A stretch of DNA of 14,788 nt from JADFOB01 sp964651325 (GTDB lineage Bacteria > Planctomycetota > Phycisphaerae > UBA1845): the NCBI GenBank assembly GCA_964651325.1, contig CAZYXP010000074.1, positions 1 to 14,788 on the forward strand, read 5' to 3'. Below the pieces are notes generated by a model. It did no database searches, was not told the DNA's origin, and saw nothing but the letters and a program-made list of their open reading frames with translations. Positions 1-9,712 of this stretch are shown here, one piece after another. A program made the translations under genes and the position numbers. Positions within the stretch are counted from its first letter, which is position 1. Every line of letters starts with the position of its first letter.

Positions 1-75
1 ACGCGGCACGAACTCTCCTTGGACGCCGCCAGGACTGTCACGCACCTGTAGCGCGGTGAAACCCGTGGGGATCAT
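1..75 (-). CDS. Possible 5' end of a further gene, cut by the window edge
   Basis: An ATG at 75-73 on the minus strand opens a frame of 25 codons that reaches base 1 without a stop; it begins MIPTGFTALQ. An in-frame TGA lies a few codons upstream, so this ATG is the first possible start. It lies 50 bases after the permease stop, in the same direction, where a fourth gene of the export operon could sit. I recognise no family, see no clear ribosome binding site, and 25 open codons in GC-rich DNA can occur by chance. The sequence to the left is needed to decide. Confidence 0.22.
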   Translation of the reverse strand, partial: MIPTGFTALQVRDSPGGVQGEFVPR

Positions 76-125
76 TCGCCGTACCGCTCAGGAGACCCCT
101 TGGCCGTAGACATGCGACTGTTTCT

Positions 126-1340
126 CTACTCGAACCGCAGTGCCCGAACCGGATCCAGCCTTGCCGCTCGGATGGCCGGGTAAATCCCGCTGACAATGCC
201 GACTACGAACGCCATCGAAAGCGCGGCGGGCACGATCATCGGTGGCGTGTAGCTGTTAAAGATGTTGTTGGTGAAATCGGAGAGGAAGGTCGCCATCCCC
301 CAGCCGCAGACGACGCCGAGCCCGCCGCCGATGATGCTGATCGTGCTGGCTTCAGTTAGAAATTGCTTGAGAATGTCGGCCCGGCGGGCGCCGACGGCGA
401 TGCGCACGCCGATTTCGCGCGTTCGCTCGGTCACGGAAACGAGCATGATGTTCATGATGCCGATGCCGCCGACGATGATGGAGATGCCCGCGATGCTGTT
501 CAGCACAACCGCGAATATCCTTGTTACTTGCAGCACCTGCTGTTTGATCTGCTCCTGCGTGAATACGGTGAAATCGTCGGAAGAGCCGGGGTTGATCCGG
601 TGCGCCGCGCGCAGCGTCGTCTTAACGCGTTGAATGCACGCGGCTAGTTTCTGGGGGTCTTTGGCCTGAACGACCAGCATGTTGAGGTACTTGGCGCCGA
701 ATAGCCTCCCCATGGCGGTGCTCAGCGGAACGATGACCTGGTTGTCAACTTCGACAAAACCCAGCGATCCCTTCTCTTCCATCACGCCGATCACGATGAA
801 CGTCTTGCCGTTGATCTTGACCCGCTCGTTGACCGGGTCGAGGTAGGTGAACAGCTCCTTGGCGATTTTGTAGCCGAGCACGCACACCTTGGCGTTGCCG
901 CGCACGTCCTCACGCGTGAGGAAGCGGCCCGATTCTACCGTGTAGGAGTTGATCTTGCTGTAGGTCTCGATCGTGCCGAGTATGGCACCCACGGCGTTGT
1001 TTTGAAGGTACTTGACCTGGCCCGCGCTTTGATACTGAGGCGAAACGGCCTTCACGATGTCCGGGTTCTCGCTGAGAATCAGATCCGCATCTTCCGGCTC
1101 CAAAGAGTTGACGTTGACCCGGCGCCCGTGGCGTTCTCCACTGCCATTGACGACGATCACCTGATCGGCACCAAGGGTCTGGAATTTGCCCATGATGTCT
1201 CGCTTGGCGCCCTCCAGGATCGACACGGCCGAGACCACGGCGCCCACGCCGATGATGACGCCGAGCGTCGCCAGGAGCGAGCGAAGCAGGTTTTGTTGCA
1301 ATCCGCGAAACGCCATCCGTAGGATCTGAAGGTGAAACAT
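126..1340 (-). CDS. MacB-type ABC transporter permease (FtsX fold)
   Basis: This is a 404-residue permease of the MacB/FtsX class, the inner-membrane part of a tripartite ABC exporter. One membrane segment lies near the N-terminus (about 22-43). A large periplasmic domain follows (about 50-270, MacB_PCD type). Three C-terminal segments lie at about 277-303, 332-355 and 370-392. Family hallmarks are VTERTREIGVRIAVGARR at about 303-320, in the cytoplasmic loop that contacts the ATPase, and the ending YPAIRAARLDPVRALRFE. Unlike E. coli MacB, the ATPase is a separate protein, encoded 23 bases upstream in the same operon. This class uses ATP hydrolysis to move the periplasmic domain and expel substrates from the periplasm rather than pumping them across the inner membrane. 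The substrate cannot be read from sequence. The start has an AAAGGA at 1353-1358, a rather long 12 bases from the ATG. Confidence 0.93.
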   Translation of the reverse strand: MFHLQILRMAFRGLQQNLLRSLLATLGVIIGVGAVVSAVSILEGAKRDIMGKFQTLGADQVIVVNGSGERHGRRVNVNSLEPEDADLILSENPDIVKAVSPQYQSAGQVKYLQNNAVGAILGTIETYSKINSYTVESGRFLTREDVRGNAKVCVLGYKIAKELFTYLDPVNERVKINGKTFIVIGVMEEKGSLGFVEVDNQVIVPLSTAMGRLFGAKYLNMLVVQAKDPQKLAACIQRVKTTLRAAHRINPGSSDDFTVFTQEQIKQQVLQVTRIFAVVLNSIAGISIIVGGIGIMNIMLVSVTERTREIGVRIAVGARRADILKQFLTEASTISIIGGGLGVVCGWGMATFLSDFTNNIFNSYTPPMIVPAALSMAFVVGIVSGIYPAIRAARLDPVRALRFE

Positions 1341-1363
1341 GAGGAGTCCGAATCCTTTCCGCC

Positions 1364-2146
1364 CTACGAGGCAAACCGCTTCACGTCCGCAGTCGGCGGC
1401 GACTTGGCGCCCTTCTTGGACGGCGTTGGGGGCCGGGGATCAAAGTCGGACCGCACCACCTGGGCCCGGCGCGCATCATCGACGAGCTCATCTTCGACGA
1501 TCAGGCCGTCGTGCATGCGAATCGTTCGGTTGGCCTGTACCGCAACATCCATTTCGTGCGTGACCAAAACGATGGTGATCCCCGCATCATGCAGTTCGTG
1601 GAAGATGCCCATGATCTGGTTTCCGGTCTTGGAATCGAGGTTTCCCGTGGGTTCATCGGCCAGGATCAGTTGGGGCTTGTTTACGATGGCCCGTGCGATG
1701 GCCACGCGCTGGCATTCACCGCCGGACATCTCGGACGGCGTATGCTTGCGACGTTGGCTCAGCCCGACGCGTTCCAGCGCTTCGATGGCCGTCTTCTTGC
1801 GGTACGATTGCCGCGTGTACACCACGGGGACGAGCACGTTGTCCAGCGCGCTGGACCGGTTGATCAGATTGAACGTCTGGAACACGAATCCGATGTGTTG
1901 ATTGCGGACGCGGGCGAGTTGTTTCTCGTTCATGCTGTTGATCGTTTCGCCCTGAAATGAGAGCGTTCCCGAGGTGGGGCGGTCGAGCAGGCCGAGGATG
2001 TGCATCATCGTGCTCTTGCCGCTGCCCGAGGCCCCGGTGATGCTGATGAACTCGCCCGATTCGATGGTCAGATCGACGCCGTCTAGCGCATGAACGACCG
2101 AGTCACCCATGAGGTATTCTTTGCGAAGTTGTTCGGCGATGATCAT
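1364..2146 (-). CDS. MacB/LolD-type ABC transporter ATP-binding protein
   Basis: A 260-residue cytoplasmic ATPase of the MacB/LolD/FtsE branch. All nucleotide-binding motifs are visible: Walker A GASGSGKST (38-46), Q-loop Gln90, signature SGGECQRVAIARA (141-153), Walker B LILADEP (160-166) followed by TGNLD, and H-loop His197. The signature has Glu-Cys where the usual form is Gln-Gln (SGGQQQR). The last 25 residues, from about 236, form a Pro/Lys/Ser-rich tail (DPRPPTPSKKGAKSPP) beyond the usual end of the family, probably disordered. The gene lies 64 bases after the adaptor stop and 23 bases before the permease start, the normal order of an adaptor-ATPase-permease operon. I see no good ribosome binding site before its ATG. 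Its job is to power the neighbouring permease. Confidence 0.95.
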   Translation of the reverse strand: MIIAEQLRKEYLMGDSVVHALDGVDLTIESGEFISITGASGSGKSTMMHILGLLDRPTSGTLSFQGETINSMNEKQLARVRNQHIGFVFQTFNLINRSSALDNVLVPVVYTRQSYRKKTAIEALERVGLSQRRKHTPSEMSGGECQRVAIARAIVNKPQLILADEPTGNLDSKTGNQIMGIFHELHDAGITIVLVTHEMDVAVQANRTIRMHDGLIVEDELVDDARRAQVVRSDFDPRPPTPSKKGAKSPPTADVKRFAS

Positions 2147-2210
2147 GGGCGATGCTTGTGGGATCGGGGGTAGGGCGGTGCCGATCGGTGACCGCCGCGA
2201 CCCGTGCCTC

Positions 2211-3560
2211 CTATTGCTTGTTCCTCTTTGCCGGTAGCTTGGTGTAGACCACGTCGCGCTCTTTCAGATCGTCACAGAGTATCTGGGAATAACGTCCATT
2301 GCTGATTCCAAACGAGCAGCCGACGAATTGCGGCTCGGCCTCAGATTCCTCGTCGCCGGCGCGCTGAACGTAGACCCCGAGTTCGTTGTTGTGGCCCTCG
2401 CGAATGGCCTCGTTGGGGCATAGGAGCACGTTCTCCACATGCTCCGAAGTGAAGCGGATGTCCGCCCGCATCCCCGGAAGAAGCAAGTGTTGGTTGGCGC
2501 TGGTAATGATCACGTCCACCATGTAGGTAACCACGTTACTGACTTGTCGCGGCTCCGGGTTGATCAGCTCGATCACCCCGGCAAACGTTTCCTCCCGAAA
2601 CGACTCCACGGTAATCACCGGCAGATGCTCAAGTTTGGTGGCGGCGGCCTGAAAATCCTCCGGCATCTTTTCGGATTCCACGCGCCCCGGTATGGCCCAG
2701 GCGGGCGCAATCGCTCGGACCGCTTGAATGTCCGATTCGTCCACTTCAGCGCCGACCGTCAGGCGGTCCATATCCAGGACCGTGGCGAGGACCGTTCCGC
2801 CACCGAAATTGGTCATCCCACCCTGAATCACGTCGCCGATTTCCACCTTGATATCGCCAACGATGCCCCTGATGGGCGCGAGGACCGCCGTTTCCGTGAC
2901 GCGTTCCTCCGCGTCTTGGAGGATGGTCTGCGCCCGCTCGAGATTGGTCTGGGCCTGAATCTCGGCCTGCCGGGCCAAGGGGACGGCCAGCTTCGCCTTT
3001 TCCAACGCGGCCTTGCGTTGATGGAAGGTCGATAAGTCCCGTTGGTAGGCGACCAGCCTCACGAGCAATTCTTCCTCGTTGGTTTGGGCCGGATCGAGGG
3101 CTTCGACCTTCTTCTTACGGAATTCCGAGAGGCGAAGCGAATCCTCAGCCTGCCCAACGCTAGCCTGCGCGGTGTCAAGATCCGGTCCCTGAGCCAACCG
3201 CAAACGCAACTTGGCCTCTTCGAGCCTGGCCTCGGCGGAGGTGACGTCGAGCTTGGCTTTGTCCACGTTGCGTTGCTCGTCCGATTTTTCCATGCGAATT
3301 AGCAAATCACCGGCCCGGACGCGATCGCCCGGCTTCTTGGCGATTTCGATCACTTCGCCGCTGGCTTCGGCTTTGAGCTGTACGCGGCGCGCCGGACGCA
3401 CCTCGCCGGTGGCGTTGATGGGCAGCGTCAGATCGCCGCGAATGATCGTTTCCGTCTTCCCCTCCAGCGCATCAAGCGACATCCTTAGATTCGACTTGGC
3501 GGCAAAGTAAACGGAAACCACCGTCGCGATGACCAATCCAAAAATGACCAGGTTCTTCAT
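2211..3560 (-). CDS. MacA/HlyD-family periplasmic adaptor subunit
   Basis: A 449-residue membrane-fusion (adaptor) protein. An N-terminal membrane anchor (about 4-21) precedes the periplasmic part. The first half of the lipoyl-like domain is around 52-90 (VRPARRVQLKAEASGEV, then KKPGDRVRAGDLLIRM). A long, charged, Ala/Glu-rich helical hairpin covers about 92-222 and should be coiled coil. The second lipoyl half follows at 224-246 (TAVLAPIRGIVGDIKVEIGD). Beta-barrel and membrane-proximal domains fill the rest, with the typical LLPGMRADIRF at 360-370 and a late LCPNEAIREG. Adaptors of this family link an inner-membrane transporter to an outer-membrane TolC-like channel. It is the first gene of the operon, so its promoter should lie in the repeat-filled gap 3561-3932; none was recognised there. 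The start is supported by the anchor directly after Met1 and a weak GGAA 8 bases upstream. Confidence 0.93.
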   Translation of the reverse strand: MKNLVIFGLVIATVVSVYFAAKSNLRMSLDALEGKTETIIRGDLTLPINATGEVRPARRVQLKAEASGEVIEIAKKPGDRVRAGDLLIRMEKSDEQRNVDKAKLDVTSAEARLEEAKLRLRLAQGPDLDTAQASVGQAEDSLRLSEFRKKKVEALDPAQTNEEELLVRLVAYQRDLSTFHQRKAALEKAKLAVPLARQAEIQAQTNLERAQTILQDAEERVTETAVLAPIRGIVGDIKVEIGDVIQGGMTNFGGGTVLATVLDMDRLTVGAEVDESDIQAVRAIAPAWAIPGRVESEKMPEDFQAAATKLEHLPVITVESFREETFAGVIELINPEPRQVSNVVTYMVDVIITSANQHLLLPGMRADIRFTSEHVENVLLCPNEAIREGHNNELGVYVQRAGDEESEAEPQFVGCSFGISNGRYSQILCDDLKERDVVYTKLPAKRNKQ

Positions 3561-3690
3561 GAGGATTCCATTTCAAGGGGCGAAGGCAAAAGGCTTCACG
3601 TTGGAGCGAGCCCAAGAAGCTATCAGCCGTCAGCTATCAGCCAGAGGCTCAGAGCCGCTAAGCCACTATTCTTCGCTCCGCCAGCCGGAA

Positions 3691-3843
3691 CGGCTGACCC
3701 ACGGTCACCGCGTAACCGATTCCGATCCGCATACCGCTACCGATTCCGATTCCGATTCCGAGCCGCATGCTTTAGCTTGCGCGGCGCTGCGTACCAGCAC
3801 ACCGCACGAGCCCGCAAGCCGCGCGGGCCGAAGCCCGCGGCTC
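3691..3843 (+). repeat. Composite interspersed repeat, copy 1
   Basis: Three parts occur in order: a GCTGACCCACGGTCACCGCG-like block, a 35-nt block at 3758-3792 (starting CCGAGCCGCATGCTTTAGCT), and a near-palindrome at 3817-3843 (CCGCGCGGGCCGAAGCCCGCGG). The same order recurs at 8236-8351, and the 35-nt block is identical there. This copy contains an extra hexanucleotide run between the first and second blocks. Confidence 0.85.
3715..3761 (+). repeat. CCGATT hexanucleotide repeat
   Basis: The word CCGATT recurs with a 6-base period, three clean units in a row at the right end (about 3739-3758), with degenerate units to the left. It sits inside composite repeat copy 1 and is missing from copy 2, so it looks like a local slippage expansion. 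Confidence 0.75.
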
Positions 3844-3932
3844 GGGGGATTTTGCGATCCGGCGGCGCGCCTCGTACATTCCGGCTGACAGCTGACAGCT
3901 CCACATGGTGCATAAGCTCTTGAAACACGCGC

Positions 3933-5045
<1,113 letters not shown>

Positions 5046-5157
5046 GTTCGCTGTGACTCCGCAAAGGAGGTCGTTTAACGCTTGCTTCCTGGCGCCCAAT
5101 GTCTTGGGCCCACAGCCGGGCCGCCAATCTCCCGATTGGCCAGCGTGTAATGCCGAG

Positions 5158-5186
5158 ACTATATCGGTCCCGCAATATCCACGCAA
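5158..5186 (-). promoter_or_regulatory. Candidate sigma-70-like promoter for ald
   Basis: On the minus strand TTGCGT (5186-5181) is followed after 17 bases by TATAGT (5163-5158). The -10 matches five of six consensus bases and the -35 three of six. It lies about 113 bases upstream of the ald ATG, leaving a leader with a small hairpin (5123-5140). Proposed by eye only. Confidence 0.28.
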
Positions 5187-5246
5187 ACAAGGCCATTGGC
5201 CTAAAGAAATAGGTGGCGCCGTAATTCCGTGGCAACCATTTCAGAG

Positions 5247-5285
5247 CACAGGGCGCTGGCCCTGTGACAGCCTTCCAGAAGGCTG
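5247..5285. repeat. Two adjacent perfect hairpins
   Basis: CACAGGGC (5247-5254) pairs with GCCCTGTG (5259-5266) across a 4-base loop. Directly after it CAGCCTTC (5268-5275) pairs with GAAGGCTG (5278-5285) across 2 bases. Both stems are 8 bp and perfect. There is no T-run, so they look more like REP-type palindromes than terminators, although they lie after comEC and before ald in transcription order. Confidence 0.7.
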
Positions 5286-5315
5286 GCGTTATCCCGCGAC
5301 ATCCTCCTGTACTAG

Positions 5316-5432
5316 TCCGCAGGCTTGCGCCAGGGGCTCTGTTGTGCGGCATAGGGGTCCGCAGGCTTGCGCCAGCGGCTCTGTTGTGCAGCATTGGGGG
5401 TCCGCAGGCTTGCGCCAGCGGCTCTGTTGTGC
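5316..5432 (+). repeat. Threefold tandem repeat, 42/43-nt period
   Basis: A 32-nt core beginning TCCGCAGGCTTGCGCCAG and ending GGCTCTGTTGTGC starts at 5316, 5358 and 5401. The first copy differs at one core position (GGGG for GCGG). Short 10-11-nt linkers (GGCATAGGGG and AGCATTGGGGG) join the copies. It lies just after the comEC stop in transcription order. There is no coding frame and no cas gene. Confidence 0.93.
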
Positions 5433-5464
5433 GAACTTGTCCGGGGGCGCGCGCGGGCCGACCG

Positions 5465-8152
5465 CTAACGCGTCTGCCTGGCGCAGGGTGTGCGGATTTC
5501 TATCCCCGTTTGCGTCAATCCAACCTGAACCGCGCCGACATCCGCCGTGTTGTAGATCACGGCGTTTCCGACAAGCCTGCCGATCCCGTTGGCCGTTTCG
5601 GACATCGGTTGCCGGCCCGAGCGAATGCACACCGATGGTGCCACCGCCGCAATGAACGCTTGGGTCGTACGCTCGACGCTGCCATGGTGGGGTAGCCACA
5701 AGATGTCGGCGTGAAGCTCCACAGATGCGAGCATCGCTAGCTGGGCTGCCGCTTCAATATCACCAGTGAGCAGAATCGTGCGTCCGGCGTACGTCAGTCG
5801 AAGAACCATCGAGGCATCGTTGGGCGACAGATCGGCGGGCGCCCCCTCGCTGGGCCACAGCCACTCAAACGTCACGCCGCCGCGCTCCCACGTACGCCGT
5901 TTCTTGTCCAGGACCACCACCCGTCCACCGAGGTCTTGCATGGTGCCCACGAAATGGCGCGTGGCGGTTCGCTCGGTCGCGTGCCCTTCAAATCGCGGCC
6001 CGACCTGCACGGGGCCCACTGCCATCTCGCTCAAGATCGACGGAATGCCGTTGTAGTGGTCCAAATTGGCGTGGCTGACGAAAACGCCTTCGACGCGAGC
6101 AATCCCTCGATGCCGCAGGTAGGGAACCAGAATCCGCTTGCCGGTGTCTGCGACGAGCGTGCTTCCGCAATCGTAGACGAGCGTCTCGCCGTTGGGCAGC
6201 TCAATGACGGTGGCGCTGCCTGCGCCGACGGCTAACGCGGTCACCCAAAGTTGATCGGTCGGGCGCGCCGGGCGAATCGAGGCCACCGTAACCGCGGCAA
6301 GCCATAACACCGAGACAATCAGGAGCGTCGAACGCGTCGCCACGCCAGGTCGCCGCGCCTCGCCTTTTTTCAACGGGGGCATCCAACGCCTGACGCGGTC
6401 GGGTCGGAACCGGTAGACGAAAAACAGCAACGCAACGTAATAGCTGACCAGCCAAAGCGGCGAAGGCTTGGGAACCTGCCACTCGGCCGCGGGCAACGAG
6501 CCAAACCACCCCGCCAGCTCAATCAACCACTGCTCCACCGGCAATAGGAACGGCGCAAACAGGCCGCCCCAACCGGGAAGCACCATCTCCACGCCAATCT
6601 TGGCAATCGTCAGCAAGACGACCACATAGACAAGCGGCATGAGCGCCACGGCCACCAGCGGCGACAGCGGATGGATTTTTTGAAAATAGAACGCGACCAG
6701 TGGCGCTACGGCCGCCCATGCCGCCAGAGAAACGAGAAGTGGCAAAACGATCCAACGCGCCAGCAGGACGTGCTGGACATACCACCGCAGGCGTAACCAG
6801 CCCTGATCGGCACGTGCGATGCTCGCCACAAGTTCGCGGTCGGCCTCAGCGTAGGGATCACGAAGCATCCGGCGCTCGAACACGCGGCGGGCGCAAAGCA
6901 GTGCGGCGGCTATGGCCGGCGAGAGCAACATAATTCCGGCAACGGCCATGAATGAGAAGTGGAATCCGGCCCAGAGTGCCGATTTCGGCCCGACGACCAC
7001 GACGACCACCGCCACCACCGCCGCCGCGAGCCAGTTGATCCCCGCGCAGGGGCGACCGAACCAAAGCGAGCCGCAAAAGAGAAACCCCATCACGGCCGCC
7101 CGCAAGATCGGCGGTCGCGGTTCGGCGATGACCAGGTAGCCGACGATGGCCAAAATCATCATCACGCAGCACGCCCGGATTCGAAGTCGCAGCCGCCGCC
7201 CGACCCACCACGCAAAGGAGACAGGGATTGCCAGGTGCAGACCGCTGACGGCCAGGAAGTGAACGCAGCCTGCCTTAACGAACACCTCGTTGAGCGTGCG
7301 ATCCACCTTGGACCGCTGACCGAGCACCATCGCCTCGAGCAGGCTGATTTGCTCTTCCGTGGCGTCGTCCAGATCGTCCGCCATGGCCGCCGCAACCCGC
7401 AGGCGAATGCAATCAATCAACGATCTCCCGGGCGCGGCATTGGGCTTGCCCAGCCTCGACACGTTCTCGGCCACCTTGCACGTCGCCCGCAGCGTGATGC
7501 CCTTGCGGCGCGATACGGCCGACCAGTCGAACCCGCCCGGATTCCTCGGACCCGAAAGGGTGCCCAGCCGGGCCAACACCTCGACCGCATCTCCGATTTG
7601 AAGATCGAGCACGGGTTCGAGCACGCTTACGCGAATACGTGCGGGCGCGTCAAACCAACCGTCCACGCCCTCCCACGACCGAACGTTGAGCGTGAAGGTG
7701 GTTTGTGCGTTGCGGAAGCTCCACTTTGAAAAGTAACGCGATTGCGGCGTAACCACCCGCGGCTCAGAGATGATTTCGCCGCGCATCCGGGCAAGACCGG
7801 TGCCATTTTCGAGCAGCTCCGCGAGCCGCCGGGCCGTAGCCCGACTGAAACTGCGCTCGTGCAACAACCCCCCAGACGAAATGGCGCCGATCAGAATCCA
7901 CAGCACGGGCAGATTCAACATCCGCAATGCCGGTAGATGGCGCCGCATCGAACCAAGCGCGAGCAGAACTGCCGAGCCCCCAAACAACCAAACATAGACC
8001 GAGCCGTGCGGTTGCCAAGCATCGTCGAGCCAAATGCCCAGAAGCAGTCCAAAGGCCAGGGGCCAGAGCGGAGCTGAGCGCAGCAAATCACCATCCAGGC
8101 GGTCAATAGCCGACATGATCCCGCAATATACCGTGCTCGCCGCAGATTTCAT
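5465..8152 (-). CDS. comEC: ComEC/Rec2-family DNA-uptake channel protein
   Basis: An 895-residue polytopic inner-membrane protein that should pass single-stranded DNA into the cytoplasm during transformation. The N-terminal part (about 25-225) has membrane segments and a DUF4131-like soluble domain with the typical GPRNPGGFD (201-209). The ComEC membrane domain follows (about 265-580) with the signature HFLAVSGLHLAIP at 298-310. A metallo-beta-lactamase-like domain fills about 635-890: SHANLDHYNG (693-702), LLTGDIE (794-800) and LPHHGS (820-825). Two motifs are altered: the usual DVGQGD at the start of that domain reads AVGAGSA (641-647), and HxDxDH reads HxNxDH (694-699). Met1 at 8152 is the outermost start; Met13 at 8116 (MSAIDRLDGD) is at least as likely, and neither has a clear ribosome binding site. 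No comEA or other competence gene adjoins it. Confidence 0.93.
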   Translation of the reverse strand: MKSAASTVYCGIMSAIDRLDGDLLRSAPLWPLAFGLLLGIWLDDAWQPHGSVYVWLFGGSAVLLALGSMRRHLPALRMLNLPVLWILIGAISSGGLLHERSFSRATARRLAELLENGTGLARMRGEIISEPRVVTPQSRYFSKWSFRNAQTTFTLNVRSWEGVDGWFDAPARIRVSVLEPVLDLQIGDAVEVLARLGTLSGPRNPGGFDWSAVSRRKGITLRATCKVAENVSRLGKPNAAPGRSLIDCIRLRVAAAMADDLDDATEEQISLLEAMVLGQRSKVDRTLNEVFVKAGCVHFLAVSGLHLAIPVSFAWWVGRRLRLRIRACCVMMILAIVGYLVIAEPRPPILRAAVMGFLFCGSLWFGRPCAGINWLAAAVVAVVVVVVGPKSALWAGFHFSFMAVAGIMLLSPAIAAALLCARRVFERRMLRDPYAEADRELVASIARADQGWLRLRWYVQHVLLARWIVLPLLVSLAAWAAVAPLVAFYFQKIHPLSPLVAVALMPLVYVVVLLTIAKIGVEMVLPGWGGLFAPFLLPVEQWLIELAGWFGSLPAAEWQVPKPSPLWLVSYYVALLFFVYRFRPDRVRRWMPPLKKGEARRPGVATRSTLLIVSVLWLAAVTVASIRPARPTDQLWVTALAVGAGSATVIELPNGETLVYDCGSTLVADTGKRILVPYLRHRGIARVEGVFVSHANLDHYNGIPSILSEMAVGPVQVGPRFEGHATERTATRHFVGTMQDLGGRVVVLDKKRRTWERGGVTFEWLWPSEGAPADLSPNDASMVLRLTYAGRTILLTGDIEAAAQLAMLASVELHADILWLPHHGSVERTTQAFIAAVAPSVCIRSGRQPMSETANGIGRLVGNAVIYNTADVGAVQVGLTQTGIEIRTPCARQTR

Positions 8153-8163
8153 GCGGGCGGCGC

Positions 8164-8187
8164 ATGTAGCACATCCGCCCTCGGCTG
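8164..8187 (-). repeat. Interspersed repeat, inverted partner of 11847-11870
   Basis: The 24 bases here (ATGTAGCACATCCGCCCTCG onward) match the reverse complement of 11847-11870 at 22 of 24 positions. In one frame it translates to the recurrent but meaningless VAHPPSAV. Confidence 0.8.
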
Positions 8188-8235
8188 TGTGCCCAAGCTC
8201 GGCGGCCCGCGCAACGCGATCCGGTGGCCGCCTCA

Positions 8236-8351
8236 GGCCGACCCATGGTCACGGCGTAGGCGACGCCGAGCCGCATGCTTTAGCTTGCGCGGCGCTGCGT
8301 GCCGCCGCGCCTACCGACCCCGGAGGCCGCGCGGGCTGAAGCCCGCGGCTC
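8236..8351 (+). repeat. Composite interspersed repeat, copy 2
   Basis: It has the same three-part order and orientation as 3691-3843: a GCCGACCCATGGTCACGGCG block, the 35-nt block at 8266-8300 identical to 3758-3792, and the near-palindrome GCCGCGCGGGCTGAAGCCCG with its partner at 8325-8351. The CCGATT expansion of copy 1 is missing. No flanking AGCTATCAGCC inverted repeats are seen around this copy. Confidence 0.85.
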
Positions 8352-8537
8352 AGCCGGCAACCCCAGATGCCGAATCCGATTCGATAAGAGTACCAAAACA
8401 TAGACAGAATCGGTATTGGCGGCTAACGCCCATTGCGTGTATCCTTCCGGCCCGCGTGGTCCTTTGGGGCGGTTGGACCCTGAAGGCGCGGCACGCGGGT
8501 TGATGTAGTCAATGATTCAGCGAACGGGAAGTGGGCT

Positions 8538-9704
<1,167 letters not shown>

Positions 9705-9712
9705 CGCCCCAA

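Larger units (their letters stand above)
3618..3900. repeat. Possible MITE-like element bounded by inverted repeats
   Basis: At 3618-3642 the unit AGCTATCAGCC occurs twice (3618-3628 and 3632-3642). At 3882-3900 the sequence CGGCTGACAGCTGACAGCT is close to the reverse complement of that block. The two ends therefore form an imperfect inverted repeat about 240 bases apart. Between them lies the composite GC-rich repeat 3691-3843. No frame inside looks like a transposase. This fits a short non-autonomous element, but independent accumulation of separate repeats would look similar, and no target-site duplication could be shown by eye. Confidence 0.4.
3561..3932. other. 372-bp repeat-filled gap between adaptor and ald
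   Basis: This gap holds no credible gene. Nearly all of it is the composite palindromic repeat and its flanking inverted repeats, listed separately. Short frames crossing it are translations of repeats. The adaptor promoter should be here, since ald upstream is transcribed in the same direction and could otherwise read through. I saw no convincing -35/-10 pair. Confidence 0.6.
5046..5464. other. 419-bp gap between ald and comEC, rich in repeats
   Basis: No gene is credible here. From right to left it holds a threefold tandem repeat (5316-5432), two adjacent perfect hairpins (5247-5285), a candidate ald promoter (5158-5186), and a 7-bp hairpin GCCAATC/GATTGGC at 5123-5140 in the ald leader. 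Short frames across it translate the tandem repeat. Confidence 0.6.
8153..8537. other. 385-bp divergent gap between comEC and pntAA
   Basis: This is the only divergent junction in the window, so promoters for both comEC and the pnt genes should be here. Bases 8164-8351 are repeats. The unique part, 8352-8537, contains a small stem GGCG/CGCC around TTGGCGGCTAACGCC (about 8416-8430) but no -35/-10 pair good enough to list. A GGGAAG at 8526-8531, 6 bases before the pntAA ATG, serves as its ribosome binding site. Confidence 0.5.

Noticed and set aside
5063..5071. AAAGGAGG-like ribosome binding site on the plus strand
   Set aside because: It faces the wrong way for ald, and no plus-strand gene starts after it.
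5046..5186. N-terminal extension of alanine dehydrogenase (47 codons)
   Set aside because: The family starts at MIVGIPRE; the extension has no similarity to it and covers a promoter-like sequence.
5316..5432. CRISPR array
   Set aside because: There are only three units; the 10-11-nt linkers are far too short and too alike for spacers, and no cas gene is near.
6985..7030. GACGACCACC-like low-complexity DNA repeat
   Set aside because: It encodes a run of Val and Ala in a ComEC membrane helix on the other strand (AAVVAVVVVVV); explained by coding.
6959..7729. 256-codon plus-strand frame inside comEC
   Set aside because: It is a shadow of the comEC coding strand; its Arg/His/Pro-rich product is typical of antisense GC-rich frames.
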